From NCBI GenBank assembly GCA_016841005.1, contig JAEORG010000021.1:1-27603 (forward strand): a DNA stretch of 27,603 nt. Reading direction: 5' to 3'. Below the pieces are notes generated by a model, which was not told the DNA's origin, made no database searches, and saw only the letters and a program-made list of their open reading frames with translations. Below are positions 15,183 to 23,052 of the stretch, piece by piece (position 1 is the stretch's first letter; every line of letters starts with the position of its first letter). Source of the stretch: Candidatus Thorarchaeota archaeon (GTDB taxonomy: Archaea > Asgardarchaeota > Thorarchaeia > Thorarchaeales > Thorarchaeaceae). The position numbers and the translations under genes were made by a program.

Positions 15183-18092
15183 ATGGTAGAGAGAGCACGC
15201 GACTCCCAATTAAAAGGAAGCCCCATCTGGGCACTAAGCTATGCCATGTCATCATTACGTAACTATCCAGTGAGAAATATGGGGATAGCGTTAGTCCTTG
15301 CTATTGGTGTTGCGCTCCCAACTACTGTCTTTGTATGGGCTGATACTGGAACAAGGATGGTCGTGCATGATTATTTTGATGAAGCAACCTACCAAATGAG
15401 TCTACAACTAAAGCCTGGTCAAGGATACGATTGGAGATTACTTGATGATATTCTAACAACTGCAGATGAGCATCCGTATATTCAATATGTGCATAGGGTC
15501 ATTTCTACAGTGGGTATTCTTCAAAACGATACGTTACCTGAATGGGCATCGTATGATGTCTACGGTCTGAATTATGCATACGGCATTAAGGATATGCGAA
15601 CCATTCTTACAAACAATCAGATTCTTGGGAACTGGTCCAGAGAATTTACATGGGAGGGTAATTTCTCACTTTCTCCTGGACAAGTACTGGTTTCTCAAGG
15701 TTTTATTGACTATACTCATGAGGTTCATGGAATCAATTTGGAGATTGGCAATCAGATTGATATGGATGTATTCGTACACGATCAAGAACGTTCAGGTCGT
15801 ACTCCCCGAGAACAGATGTATTTCGCTCCCATAGATAATCTCACTATCGCAGGGATTTATCAACCTCGACCTGTACGTACTCAGCTTACAGATGCTTTTC
15901 CAAATATAATGCGACTTAACTGGGATCCCATGGCTTTAGCCGGTGACCCTGTTCTTGGACTCGCTGACTCTGTGATGATACTTGACGAGGATGTTGGTGA
16001 AGGATTAACTGAGGAGATAGGTGGCTGGGGATATTTCAAATTTGCAATTCTACTCAGAGCATCAGAGACTGCTCTACTCGCAGCAGGTCCAGGGAATATT
16101 GGCGATAATCTTATCGCTTTCAAGACAACATTTGAAGAATCATTCACAACTTATCAGGTGAGTGGATTAAGAGATATTTGGCGACTGGAAGCATCCATCA
16201 ACACCTTCCTTCAGAGCCAAGTCTTGACTGTAATTGCATTTCCTGTTTTGATAATGAGTCTGATGTTGACCGTTTTCACATCTGAAACATCTGTGTCCAG
16301 AAGAAAGGGTGAGATAAGTGCTCTAAGGTCGAAAGGTGCATCATTTAATCAGGTCTTTGCTACTTTTATGTGGGAATCTCTATTTCTAAGCTTCATTGGT
16401 TTAGGAGTGGGAATTGGCCTATCATTCCTGTTAGCTCCCCTCATTGGTTCCTCGGTAGACCTCTTTGTTTTTGATTTCTCTTTATATGCTAGTTACGTCG
16501 CGAATCTATCAATTCCTCTTCTTGCTGTAATTATTGCAACGGCAATAGCTATGTATTTACCTGCAGCTTATCTCTTACATGTCGCTAGACGAATCGATGT
16601 TACAGAAGTAGGTCAACCAATAAGTGAGCAAGCAGAAGAAGGTGCTGAAGTAAGCGGAATCAGAAGATACGCAATTGGGCTTACAGTTGTGCTTATGGGT
16701 CTAATATTGTTGCCTTACATCATCTCACCTTCTGGAACAGCAGCTGTAGGTGATATACTGATAGCTACGCTCCTGCTGTTTGTTGCATCATATCTTGGAT
16801 CTCGAACGATGCGGTTAGTAACTGCGAGAGTTTCAGGAAGTACAAACTTTCTCTTGGGTGAGAAGGCACTGTACTTGAGTCAGAGCCTTCGCAAACGTAA
16901 GGGACAGTTCATTCCACTTCTGGTCATTCTCACTCTTACACTTACTACAACTACAATGATGTTAGTGCAGACTTCGAGTTTTGAAGCAACAATGGCAAAT
17001 GAGCTAGCATACTCAATTGGTGCAGATATGAGAATTGAAGCTGACCCAATGGCCCTGAATTTCAACGAAACACTTCTCCAGTATCCCGGTGTTCTTGAGG
17101 TCACACCAGTGCTTGAAACATGGGCTCAGGTTGGTACAAATCGATTTTTCCTTGAAGGCGTAGACGCAATGAGTTATGCACGAATTGGGTCCTTTTCTGA
17201 GAATAGTTTTGTAGGTAATGATTCATCTTCTGTCTTGGCGGCTCTAGATGCTCAACCCAATGGGATTGTTATTAGTCAGTTCTATTCTAATTTATGGAAC
17301 AAGACTATCGGACAGTCAATCTTGGCATACTACGGTGGAGTAAATGATACACGAGTGGGTAGCTTCCAGATAGTTGGAATTGTTAGAAGTGCACCGGGAT
17401 TTGGAGTTGCGTCAACACAGGACCTTGCTGGTGCATCTTTTGCATCCCAATTTGGTTTCCAAGTTGGCCAGGGCGGTTTTGCCCTCGTGAATTTGCATTA
17501 TCTTATGGATGTAGGTTCAATTCAACAGACAGAGTTATTCTTAGTGGACACAACTTGTTTCACCGATGTTCATCCTATGATAACATCCCTAGAGCAAGAG
17601 AAAAACCTGCGTGTCTATACCCCTGACACCTTTGATGTAAATACGCAATCAACCTCCATCAGACTCTTCCTTTCAGGTATTCAAGGTCTAACGACTATTT
17701 CCTATCTCCTCTGTGCTGCTATGGGTCTGTCAGCTATTGCTCTATTTCTAGGTTCAGCGGTTCTCGAAAGGAGATCGGAGTATGCTGTCTTTCGAGCGAT
17801 GGGAGGTACGCAGCGACAAGTAATTTCGATGGTATTTGGCGAGTTCGCAGGGTCGGTTGTGGCTGCTATCTCGATCAGTGTGATATTGGGCTTTGTCTTT
17901 GGATATGCAATGAGTATCATGACATTTGGTATATCACCATTCACTCCGGTCTTACCAGAAATTCTAGCATATCCGTTTCTGATGATGCTCGTGACTATAG
18001 CTGCTGAGAGTTTTGTGATGCTAGCATCATGTTACATCCCAGCAAAGCGTGCAGGATCTATAGACCCTGCGACTGCGCTTAGGAATTTGTGA
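15183..18092 (+). CDS. FtsX/MacB-type ABC permease, large two-domain form (second copy)
   Basis: A 969-residue paralog of the preceding gene, collinear over its full length. Shared landmarks include the WADTG motif after the first helix, the SALRSKGASFNQV coupling motif and its C-terminal twin YAVFRAMGGTQRQ, the LGEKALYLSQSLRKRKGQ loop and the P-A-T-A-L-R-N-L end (P-A-I-V-L-R-N-L in the first copy). It has about ten membrane helices and two large extracellular domains. Full-length collinearity with considerable divergence points to an old tandem duplication kept for a heterodimer. The ATG at 15183 follows a TGAGGA sequence overlapping the previous stop. Each copy already holds two FtsX modules, so one copy could in principle form a complete transporter; two different ATPases in the operon favour the heteromeric reading. 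Confidence 0.92.
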   Translation: MVERARDSQLKGSPIWALSYAMSSLRNYPVRNMGIALVLAIGVALPTTVFVWADTGTRMVVHDYFDEATYQMSLQLKPGQGYDWRLLDDILTTADEHPYIQYVHRVISTVGILQNDTLPEWASYDVYGLNYAYGIKDMRTILTNNQILGNWSREFTWEGNFSLSPGQVLVSQGFIDYTHEVHGINLEIGNQIDMDVFVHDQERSGRTPREQMYFAPIDNLTIAGIYQPRPVRTQLTDAFPNIMRLNWDPMALAGDPVLGLADSVMILDEDVGEGLTEEIGGWGYFKFAILLRASETALLAAGPGNIGDNLIAFKTTFEESFTTYQVSGLRDIWRLEASINTFLQSQVLTVIAFPVLIMSLMLTVFTSETSVSRRKGEISALRSKGASFNQVFATFMWESLFLSFIGLGVGIGLSFLLAPLIGSSVDLFVFDFSLYASYVANLSIPLLAVIIATAIAMYLPAAYLLHVARRIDVTEVGQPISEQAEEGAEVSGIRRYAIGLTVVLMGLILLPYIISPSGTAAVGDILIATLLLFVASYLGSRTMRLVTARVSGSTNFLLGEKALYLSQSLRKRKGQFIPLLVILTLTLTTTTMMLVQTSSFEATMANELAYSIGADMRIEADPMALNFNETLLQYPGVLEVTPVLETWAQVGTNRFFLEGVDAMSYARIGSFSENSFVGNDSSSVLAALDAQPNGIVISQFYSNLWNKTIGQSILAYYGGVNDTRVGSFQIVGIVRSAPGFGVASTQDLAGASFASQFGFQVGQGGFALVNLHYLMDVGSIQQTELFLVDTTCFTDVHPMITSLEQEKNLRVYTPDTFDVNTQSTSIRLFLSGIQGLTTISYLLCAAMGLSAIALFLGSAVLERRSEYAVFRAMGGTQRQVISMVFGEFAGSVVAAISISVILGFVFGYAMSIMTFGISPFTPVLPEILAYPFLMMLVTIAAESFVMLASCYIPAKRAGSIDPATALRNL

Positions 18093-18097
18093 GGTGG
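18091..18097 (+). promoter_or_regulatory. Strong ribosome binding site ahead of a 20-codon ORF
   Basis: GAGGTGG is a near-ideal match to the archaeal anti-Shine-Dalgarno sequence and ends four bases before the ATG at 18102. It overlaps the stop codon of the second permease. Confidence 0.6.
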
Positions 18098-18101
18098 CAG
18101 A

Positions 18102-18164
18102 ATGAGAAGTGCGCAGCTCATAACCCTTATTTGCCGCTTAAAAACGAAGGAGAATGTGGCATAA
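18102..18164 (+). CDS. 20-codon leader ORF coupled to the second ATPase
   Basis: This short frame encodes 20 residues, MRSAQLITLICRLKTKENVA, and ends in TAA immediately followed by the ATG of the ATPase gene at 18165. Its own ribosome binding site (GAGGTGG, four bases before its ATG) is far better than the one ahead of the ATPase, where AAGGAG lies twelve bases from the start. The arrangement suggests that ribosomes finishing the leader re-initiate on the ATPase, setting its level relative to the permeases. The box CTTAAAAA at 18137-18144 lies inside it and could instead be an internal promoter giving a leaderless ATPase message. Whether the peptide itself has a role is unknown. Confidence 0.45.
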   Translation: MRSAQLITLICRLKTKENVA

Positions 18165-19172
18165 ATGGTCAGTGCTGAAGTTCTAGACATGTATGGTGAT
18201 TACCCAGATGATGTTGTAGTTTCAGTTGAGAACGTGTACAAGATATTCAAGACACACGAACTTGAAGTAGTTGCTCTTAGTGGAGTTTCTCTTCAGATTC
18301 TTGAAGGCAAGATTATGTGTATGGTTGGTCCTTCCGGATCAGGAAAAACTACTCTCACGAATATCATTGGAGGAATCACAAAAGCTACTGTCGGAAAGGT
18401 CTACTGGGCCAATCTTCGTTCTGATATCACTAAGATTAGCGAGCGTGTACTGACCGAAGCCAGAAGGAGCTTTATTGGATTCATCTTCCAGGTGAATAAT
18501 CTCTTACCCCATCTCAATGCTTGGCAAAATGTTGAACTCGCAGCTCGAATAGCAGGAGTGCCAAAAAGGGTGCGTCAGGACCGGGTAGATAGACTCATCA
18601 AACTCGTAGGTCTTGAGGAGCGCAAGCGTAACAAAGCGACAACCCTCTCTGGTGGAGAGCGTTCAAGAGTTGCTATTGCTAGCTCACTTGTCAATTTGAT
18701 TGATACTGAAGGTAAAGGCCTAGTACTGTGTGATGAGCCGACAGGTGACCTTGACCCAGAAACTGCACAACGAATTCTGGAGTTATTCAAGGAGCTCAAT
18801 GAGACCCTTGGTACTTCTTTCTTCATCGTGACGCACAGCCAACAGGTTGCATCCATGGCTGACGTGACAGTAGAGATTCGTGATGGTATTGTATCAGGGC
18901 TTCATCAGACAGGTATCGATTTGGATGACTTGGGTGGTACAAGAGTTGTACGACTTGACAATAACTATCGGCTCCCTATGCCCACCGACCTTCTTGAGCT
19001 GGCTGGGAATCCTACCGAGTTCCAGATTAGTTTCGAGAATGATCATTTCATCCTTGTTCCTCAGACTGGTGAGGTAGCTGAACGTGTTCAAAAAGTCAGA
19101 ACCTGTCGTGTATGTGGTCATGAGATTGCTCAAGGCAAATTCATATGTGCCAACTGCGGCAGCACAGTATAA
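18165..19172 (+). CDS. ABC ATPase fused to AbrB-like domain and C-terminal zinc ribbon
   Basis: A 335-residue protein. Residues about 18-245 are a MacB/LolD-type ATPase: Walker A GPSGSGKT (55-62), Q-loop Q109, signature LSGGE (161-165), Walker B DEPTGDLD with E191, switch H224. Residues 259-299 follow the pattern of an AbrB/SpoVT swapped-hairpin domain: a VVRLDNNYRLPMPTDL opening like the family V-x-x-x-G-R-x-x-I-P, a short helix, then a strand ending in ILVP. The protein ends with a zinc ribbon, C314/C317 and C328/C331. AbrB-like domains normally dimerise and bind DNA or partner proteins, so the extension may dimerise the ATPase, recruit a regulator or tie transporter activity to gene control; that is inference. 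The start ATG abuts the stop of the 20-codon leader ORF. Confidence 0.9.
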   Translation: MVSAEVLDMYGDYPDDVVVSVENVYKIFKTHELEVVALSGVSLQILEGKIMCMVGPSGSGKTTLTNIIGGITKATVGKVYWANLRSDITKISERVLTEARRSFIGFIFQVNNLLPHLNAWQNVELAARIAGVPKRVRQDRVDRLIKLVGLEERKRNKATTLSGGERSRVAIASSLVNLIDTEGKGLVLCDEPTGDLDPETAQRILELFKELNETLGTSFFIVTHSQQVASMADVTVEIRDGIVSGLHQTGIDLDDLGGTRVVRLDNNYRLPMPTDLLELAGNPTEFQISFENDHFILVPQTGEVAERVQKVRTCRVCGHEIAQGKFICANCGSTV

Positions 19173-19191
19173 CCACTGTGGTGCCTAAAGG

Positions 19192-21024
19192 ATGGATAGG
19201 ATTCAATCAGGTGTTCTAATAGTACTTGTATTCATCTTGATAGGTAGTACTGTTTCAATGTTGTTTTCTGTTGCGTATCAGTATCCAGTTGCGGAAACCA
19301 CGCCTTATCATGAGGAGTATTATGACACCTCTTTTTGGGATTTGACAGATGCCATTTCTACACCCCTAGACGTTGAGAATATCTCTGAAACCGTTGAATC
19401 TGTTCAAACAAACACTGGATCAGTGGATGTTACTAGTTGGAAATTTAATTTCTACAGCGAAACCTATGACTCAGTTGAAATTCGAATTAACTCTATCGTA
19501 ATGCAGAGAGTTGACAGATCTGGTGACGCTCCTGGTGTGTTAGTTCTTCACGGTTATGGGAGCAATTACATGGGGTTTATAGACATCATTCGACAGATTG
19601 CGGCAGCAGGATATGTTGTTCTTGGTATCGATGCTCCAGGATCTGGGATGTCGACATCATTTCCTCCATTAAATCCTTATACCTTCTTTGACGTTTCTGA
19701 TGGTCCTGAATCTGCACATATCTACCATTCAGTTTGGTCTGCTGCTAGGGCTCTAACACTGTTGGAATCATTACCCTATGTCAACTCAACAATCGTACTT
19801 GGAGGGTCAATGGGTGGATTAGAGACCTTCATTCTTTCAGGAATAGATTCGAGAGTAGATGCCTCTATACCAATGATTGCAGGAGGTAATTTTGATGAAC
19901 CTCTCAAATCAGGGTCTCTCTTTAATAGTCTAATCAATCCAAACTACGAAATTGACTCTGAAGAGCTTCACCAACTTCAACATTGGTTCGATCCCATTGC
20001 ATATGCAAGACTTTTGACCCGTCCCGTCTTTATGCTATATAGCACAGATGATCCGTTCTTTGTACTTTCAGGGCTCCGCCAGACAACAGATGCCATTACA
20101 GCACCATTGACTCTGAGCATTCGACCCAACTCAGGGCATGTTATAGATTCAACTTGGACGCCCATGGTAATTCGATGGATGGATCAACATTTTCGAGGAG
20201 GACCAAGCTATCCGTCTGTCCAAACTACGCATACCTCTGATTACACAATTAGTGGCTATACACTGCATATTAGTGCAAATGTATCATCTGATATTCCGCT
20301 TTCAGTGTGCTGGAGAACTAGCGACCCCGGTTCAGTCTGGGCGATAACCCCCATGAACCAAGTTGGGGACGAGTATGTCCTTGACATAACCCCGTTACAC
20401 ATTGGCAAGATTACGTTCTTTGTCTGTGCAGCAGATGGTGATTATCTCTGGGTTTCATCCAAAGTACAGGAAGGATATGGTGCAACATTTCTAACTCCTA
20501 TAGTAGCGTTGATTGCTGGAATAGGAGTATTTGTGATGACACGAATAACAGGATGGCGATTGACACGTATGCATCTTTTGCGAGAAACTCCTATGCTATT
20601 TGGACTTGCCATGATTGGTCTTGGATTTCTATTGCCATTCTATGGCATCTATAACCGAGTTCAGCTGTCAATTCTTGATTTCTTAGAGGTGTTTGGCCAG
20701 ACGCTTGGACTAGATGGATGGTTCCTTTCATTGACAGTCCTTATACTCTGTTACATAATTGCACTATCTACAGTCCGTCATCAACTCCCATTTATGATGG
20801 TGATGTTGGTCTGGTTCCCACTTCTGGTCATAATCACAATTGCATACATCTTCTTCGCAGGAGTTTTTGCAGTGGCAGGTGGTCTTGCATCGATTTATTC
20901 CGGTGTAGGCGCGTTCTTACTTCTCTTTGCTGTTCCTGTCATGTTGATATTAGAATCCTTCTTCAACAAGCTAATATTTGATGTCAAGAACCCCTTGCCG
21001 GTTCCGGAGAGTCCTTCCTCTTAA
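19192..21024 (+). CDS. Membrane-anchored extracellular alpha/beta hydrolase
   Basis: A 610-residue protein with a signal-anchor helix at 7-27, an alpha/beta-hydrolase domain at about 95-335, a beta-rich Ig-like domain at about 345-425 and five helices near 432-450, 467-487, 508-527, 534-555 and 563-587. The active site looks intact: oxyanion loop HGYG (120-123), nucleophile elbow GGSMGG with S206, acid D286 or D287 in STDDPFF, and H316 in NSGHVID. The layout places the enzyme outside the cell. Substrate is unknown; peptidase, esterase and lipase are all possible. It follows the second ATPase gene by 19 bases with GGTG eight bases before the ATG, so it belongs to the ABC operon and is a candidate partner of the transporter. 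Its last 41 bases overlap the convergent Toprim gene. Confidence 0.88.
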   Translation: MDRIQSGVLIVLVFILIGSTVSMLFSVAYQYPVAETTPYHEEYYDTSFWDLTDAISTPLDVENISETVESVQTNTGSVDVTSWKFNFYSETYDSVEIRINSIVMQRVDRSGDAPGVLVLHGYGSNYMGFIDIIRQIAAAGYVVLGIDAPGSGMSTSFPPLNPYTFFDVSDGPESAHIYHSVWSAARALTLLESLPYVNSTIVLGGSMGGLETFILSGIDSRVDASIPMIAGGNFDEPLKSGSLFNSLINPNYEIDSEELHQLQHWFDPIAYARLLTRPVFMLYSTDDPFFVLSGLRQTTDAITAPLTLSIRPNSGHVIDSTWTPMVIRWMDQHFRGGPSYPSVQTTHTSDYTISGYTLHISANVSSDIPLSVCWRTSDPGSVWAITPMNQVGDEYVLDITPLHIGKITFFVCAADGDYLWVSSKVQEGYGATFLTPIVALIAGIGVFVMTRITGWRLTRMHLLRETPMLFGLAMIGLGFLLPFYGIYNRVQLSILDFLEVFGQTLGLDGWFLSLTVLILCYIIALSTVRHQLPFMMVMLVWFPLLVIITIAYIFFAGVFAVAGGLASIYSGVGAFLLLFAVPVMLILESFFNKLIFDVKNPLPVPESPSS

Positions 21025-21415
21025 GAAGGGCTACCATCTCTTCAATACATCTCCAATTGCCCATCAGGCTTCTAATTCTGATTCGTACACGTTTTAGAAT
21101 TCTAACCTTTCTCACTTCGAGTAGGTTCTCAAGAGTTTTGTTGATTTCAATTCCTTCAGCATCAAAATCTGTCAGGATAAGCACATTTCCCTTATGACCA
21201 GCATTCTTGACTATATGATCTGCAAGCTGTTCACGAGTCTTGTTTGTCTGTGTCTTAATCATTGGTACATTGACACCAAGATCTCGCAATAGTCTAACAT
21301 CTCTCTTGCCCTCGACCACAATCACCAATGGATTATATTTTACGGCTATATCTTGGAATATTTTCAGAAGTGCTCTTTCATTATCTCTAAGAGGTTTATT
21401 GCTCCTATACTCCAA
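20984..21415 (-). CDS. Small Toprim-domain protein
   Basis: A 143-residue protein that is essentially one Toprim domain, the metal-dependent nucleotidyl-transfer or cleavage fold of topoisomerases, primases and RNase M5. The conserved glutamate is E35 in VVEGKRDVRLL and the D-x-D motif is D83/D85 in ILTDFDAEG. The C-terminal tail is very basic (KRVRIRIRS), which fits nucleic-acid binding. It resembles small archaeal Toprim proteins annotated as primase-like or RNase M5-like; I cannot say which. The start is a TTG at 21415, supported by AGGTG six bases upstream. It lies twelve bases after the dehydrogenase gene and is probably co-transcribed. Its 3' end overlaps the convergent hydrolase gene by 41 bases. 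Confidence 0.82.
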   Translation of the reverse strand: MEYRSNKPLRDNERALLKIFQDIAVKYNPLVIVVEGKRDVRLLRDLGVNVPMIKTQTNKTREQLADHIVKNAGHKGNVLILTDFDAEGIEINKTLENLLEVRKVRILKRVRIRIRSLMGNWRCIEEMVALLKRKDSPEPARGS

Positions 21416-21427
21416 ACCCTACACCTG

Positions 21428-22486
21428 CTATCCTGGAGTAATTGCTACCTTCATGCTTTCTCCAGTACTCATCATCTTAAGAGCATCTTCTAGATCTTTG
21501 AGTGGTTTTTCGTGAGTTATCAGCACATCTGTATTGATACTGCCTGTACTCAATAGTTTCAAAGCTTGCTCCACATGTTTCGGGGTAAGATGAAATACAC
21601 CCTTGATTGTTAACTGACCATAGTGAAAACGTACTGTGTCAATCTCGAATTTTGTTCCTGATGCAGCTCCTCCAAAGAGCACACAGGTGCCTGCATCTCT
21701 GGTCATATCTATTGCCTGTTCCCAGACTGCAGGTAATCCCACCGCCTCAATAACAACGTCGGCTCCATAGCCCTGAGTTTCTTCTTTGACTCTCTCTACG
21801 GGATTTTCTCTGGACGGGTCAATCACAATATCCGCTCCTGCAGTCAAGGCTAAGTTTCTTCGAAACTCTGACAGATCAGAAGCAATAACAGTCGCAGCTC
21901 CACTCTTCTTTGCAAGCATAATGAGCATCTGTCCAATAGGTCCAGCACCAATGACTGTAACGGTGTCTCCGAGTTCGATGTAGGACTCTTCGATTCCATG
22001 AACAACACAAGCCAAAGGCTCCGTCAATGCCGCATTTCTAAATGATAAGCTATCAGGAATCCGATGCGTGTTCCATTGTACAACTGGGGCTGGAACTCTG
22101 ATATATTCTGCATAGGCACCGTTAACTAACGAGGTCTTCAATTGTGCGCATAGATTTGGTTTTCCTCTCTTACAGAAGAAACAAGTTCCACAAGGAGCAG
22201 AGTTAGTCGCAACAACCCTCATACCAGGCTCAAAACCTTCTACTCCTGCACCAATTTCGTCTATGATTCCAGCATACTCATGACCGAAAAGTGTAGGTAT
22301 TTGCTGAAGTAGCACTGGATGCCCTCGTTTGTAGGTCTTTACATCTGTTCCACAAGTAAGAGCAGTTCCGACCTTGATGAGTAGTTCTCCAGGTCCTATT
22401 TCAGGCACATTAGTATCTTCATATCTGATGTCACCAATATCATAGTAAACTGCAGCCTTCATTGTTCGTTCCATAAGAAGCCCCAT
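21428..22486 (-). CDS. Zinc-dependent alcohol dehydrogenase (MDR family, threonine/sorbitol dehydrogenase-like)
   Basis: A 352-residue medium-chain dehydrogenase. Catalytic zinc ligands are C45 (TCGTD), H69 and E70 (GHEYAG) and probably E156 (TEPLAC). The structural zinc site has C99, C102, C105 and C113. The nucleotide-binding fold has GAGPIG (180-185), and the aspartate in VIASDLS favours NAD over NADP. The enzyme should oxidise a secondary alcohol or polyol, or run in reverse; sequence does not decide between threonine, sorbitol, butanediol or sugar substrates. The start is uncertain: 22486 fits a leaderless message from the TATA-like box at 22509-22514, while the ATG at 22462 gives the classical family start MKAAVYY and 22474 is intermediate. 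Confidence 0.9.
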   Translation of the reverse strand: MGLLMERTMKAAVYYDIGDIRYEDTNVPEIGPGELLIKVGTALTCGTDVKTYKRGHPVLLQQIPTLFGHEYAGIIDEIGAGVEGFEPGMRVVATNSAPCGTCFFCKRGKPNLCAQLKTSLVNGAYAEYIRVPAPVVQWNTHRIPDSLSFRNAALTEPLACVVHGIEESYIELGDTVTVIGAGPIGQMLIMLAKKSGAATVIASDLSEFRRNLALTAGADIVIDPSRENPVERVKEETQGYGADVVIEAVGLPAVWEQAIDMTRDAGTCVLFGGAASGTKFEIDTVRFHYGQLTIKGVFHLTPKHVEQALKLLSTGSINTDVLITHEKPLKDLEDALKMMSTGESMKVAITPG

Positions 22487-22508
22487 TTACATTGTGTTTC
22501 AGCCGTGT

Positions 22509-22514
22509 TTAAAT
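22509..22514 (-). promoter_or_regulatory. TATA-like box for the dehydrogenase gene
   Basis: TTTAAA is centred 24 bases ahead of the ATG at 22486 in the 101-base divergent gap shared with the OsmC-like gene. Confidence 0.45.
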
Positions 22515-22561
22515 CACTTGCTAACTGTCATTTGTGTTTCCACCATAAGGCTTAATCTCAG

Positions 22562-22567
22562 TTTATC
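22562..22567 (+). promoter_or_regulatory. TATA-like box for the OsmC-like gene
   Basis: TTTATC is centred about 24 bases ahead of the ATG at 22588, which has no Shine-Dalgarno site, so a leaderless message is likely. Confidence 0.45.
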
Positions 22568-22587
22568 TTGGCGATAGATGACCAATA

Positions 22588-23052
22588 ATGAATACTAAAC
22601 CACGATATCCCGAATCAATATTCTACGTATCACAAGCGAAATGGGATGGACAGACCGGAGGAACAGCAACTGTTACAGATGATAGACACATCGTTTTTGA
22701 CACACCCAAGATATATGGTGGTAGAGGAGAAGGAGTGTGTCCAGATGAGATGTTTGTGTCAGCTGTACTTGGTTGTCTGATCAATACATTCCTTGATTTC
22801 AAGCGGAAGACTCTCTTGGAACTCGTTGATATTAATTTGAGAGGAGAAGCAACAGCAAAGTTCGACAATGAGGGTTATCGAATTGTGGGTATCAAAGTGG
22901 AAGGTAACGTCATAGTTGATATTGATGACATTGAATATGGTGAGAGAGCTGTTCAGATGATGAAGAAGTACTGCCACCTTACAAGATCAATCAAAGATTG
23001 CATTCCAATTGAGTATCATATCTCCGTCGAGGGCAAAGAATTAGAGAGCTGA
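22588..23052 (+). CDS. OsmC/Ohr-like peroxide-detoxification protein
   Basis: A 154-residue protein of the OsmC family, thiol peroxidases that reduce organic or inorganic hydroperoxides. C63 in SAVLGCLINTF fits the peroxidatic cysteine at the start of the long central helix, and C129 in KKYCHLTRSI fits the resolving cysteine, where the usual motif is C-P-x-S. G-G-x-x-x-C-P-D-E-M at 45-55 matches the conserved turn before the helix. Length is normal. It is transcribed divergently from the dehydrogenase from a shared 101-base gap. Its last 12 bases overlap the convergent Mut7-C gene. A true peroxide substrate is not certain, since archaeal members are little studied. Confidence 0.87.
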   Translation: MNTKPRYPESIFYVSQAKWDGQTGGTATVTDDRHIVFDTPKIYGGRGEGVCPDEMFVSAVLGCLINTFLDFKRKTLLELVDINLRGEATAKFDNEGYRIVGIKVEGNVIVDIDDIEYGERAVQMMKKYCHLTRSIKDCIPIEYHISVEGKELES

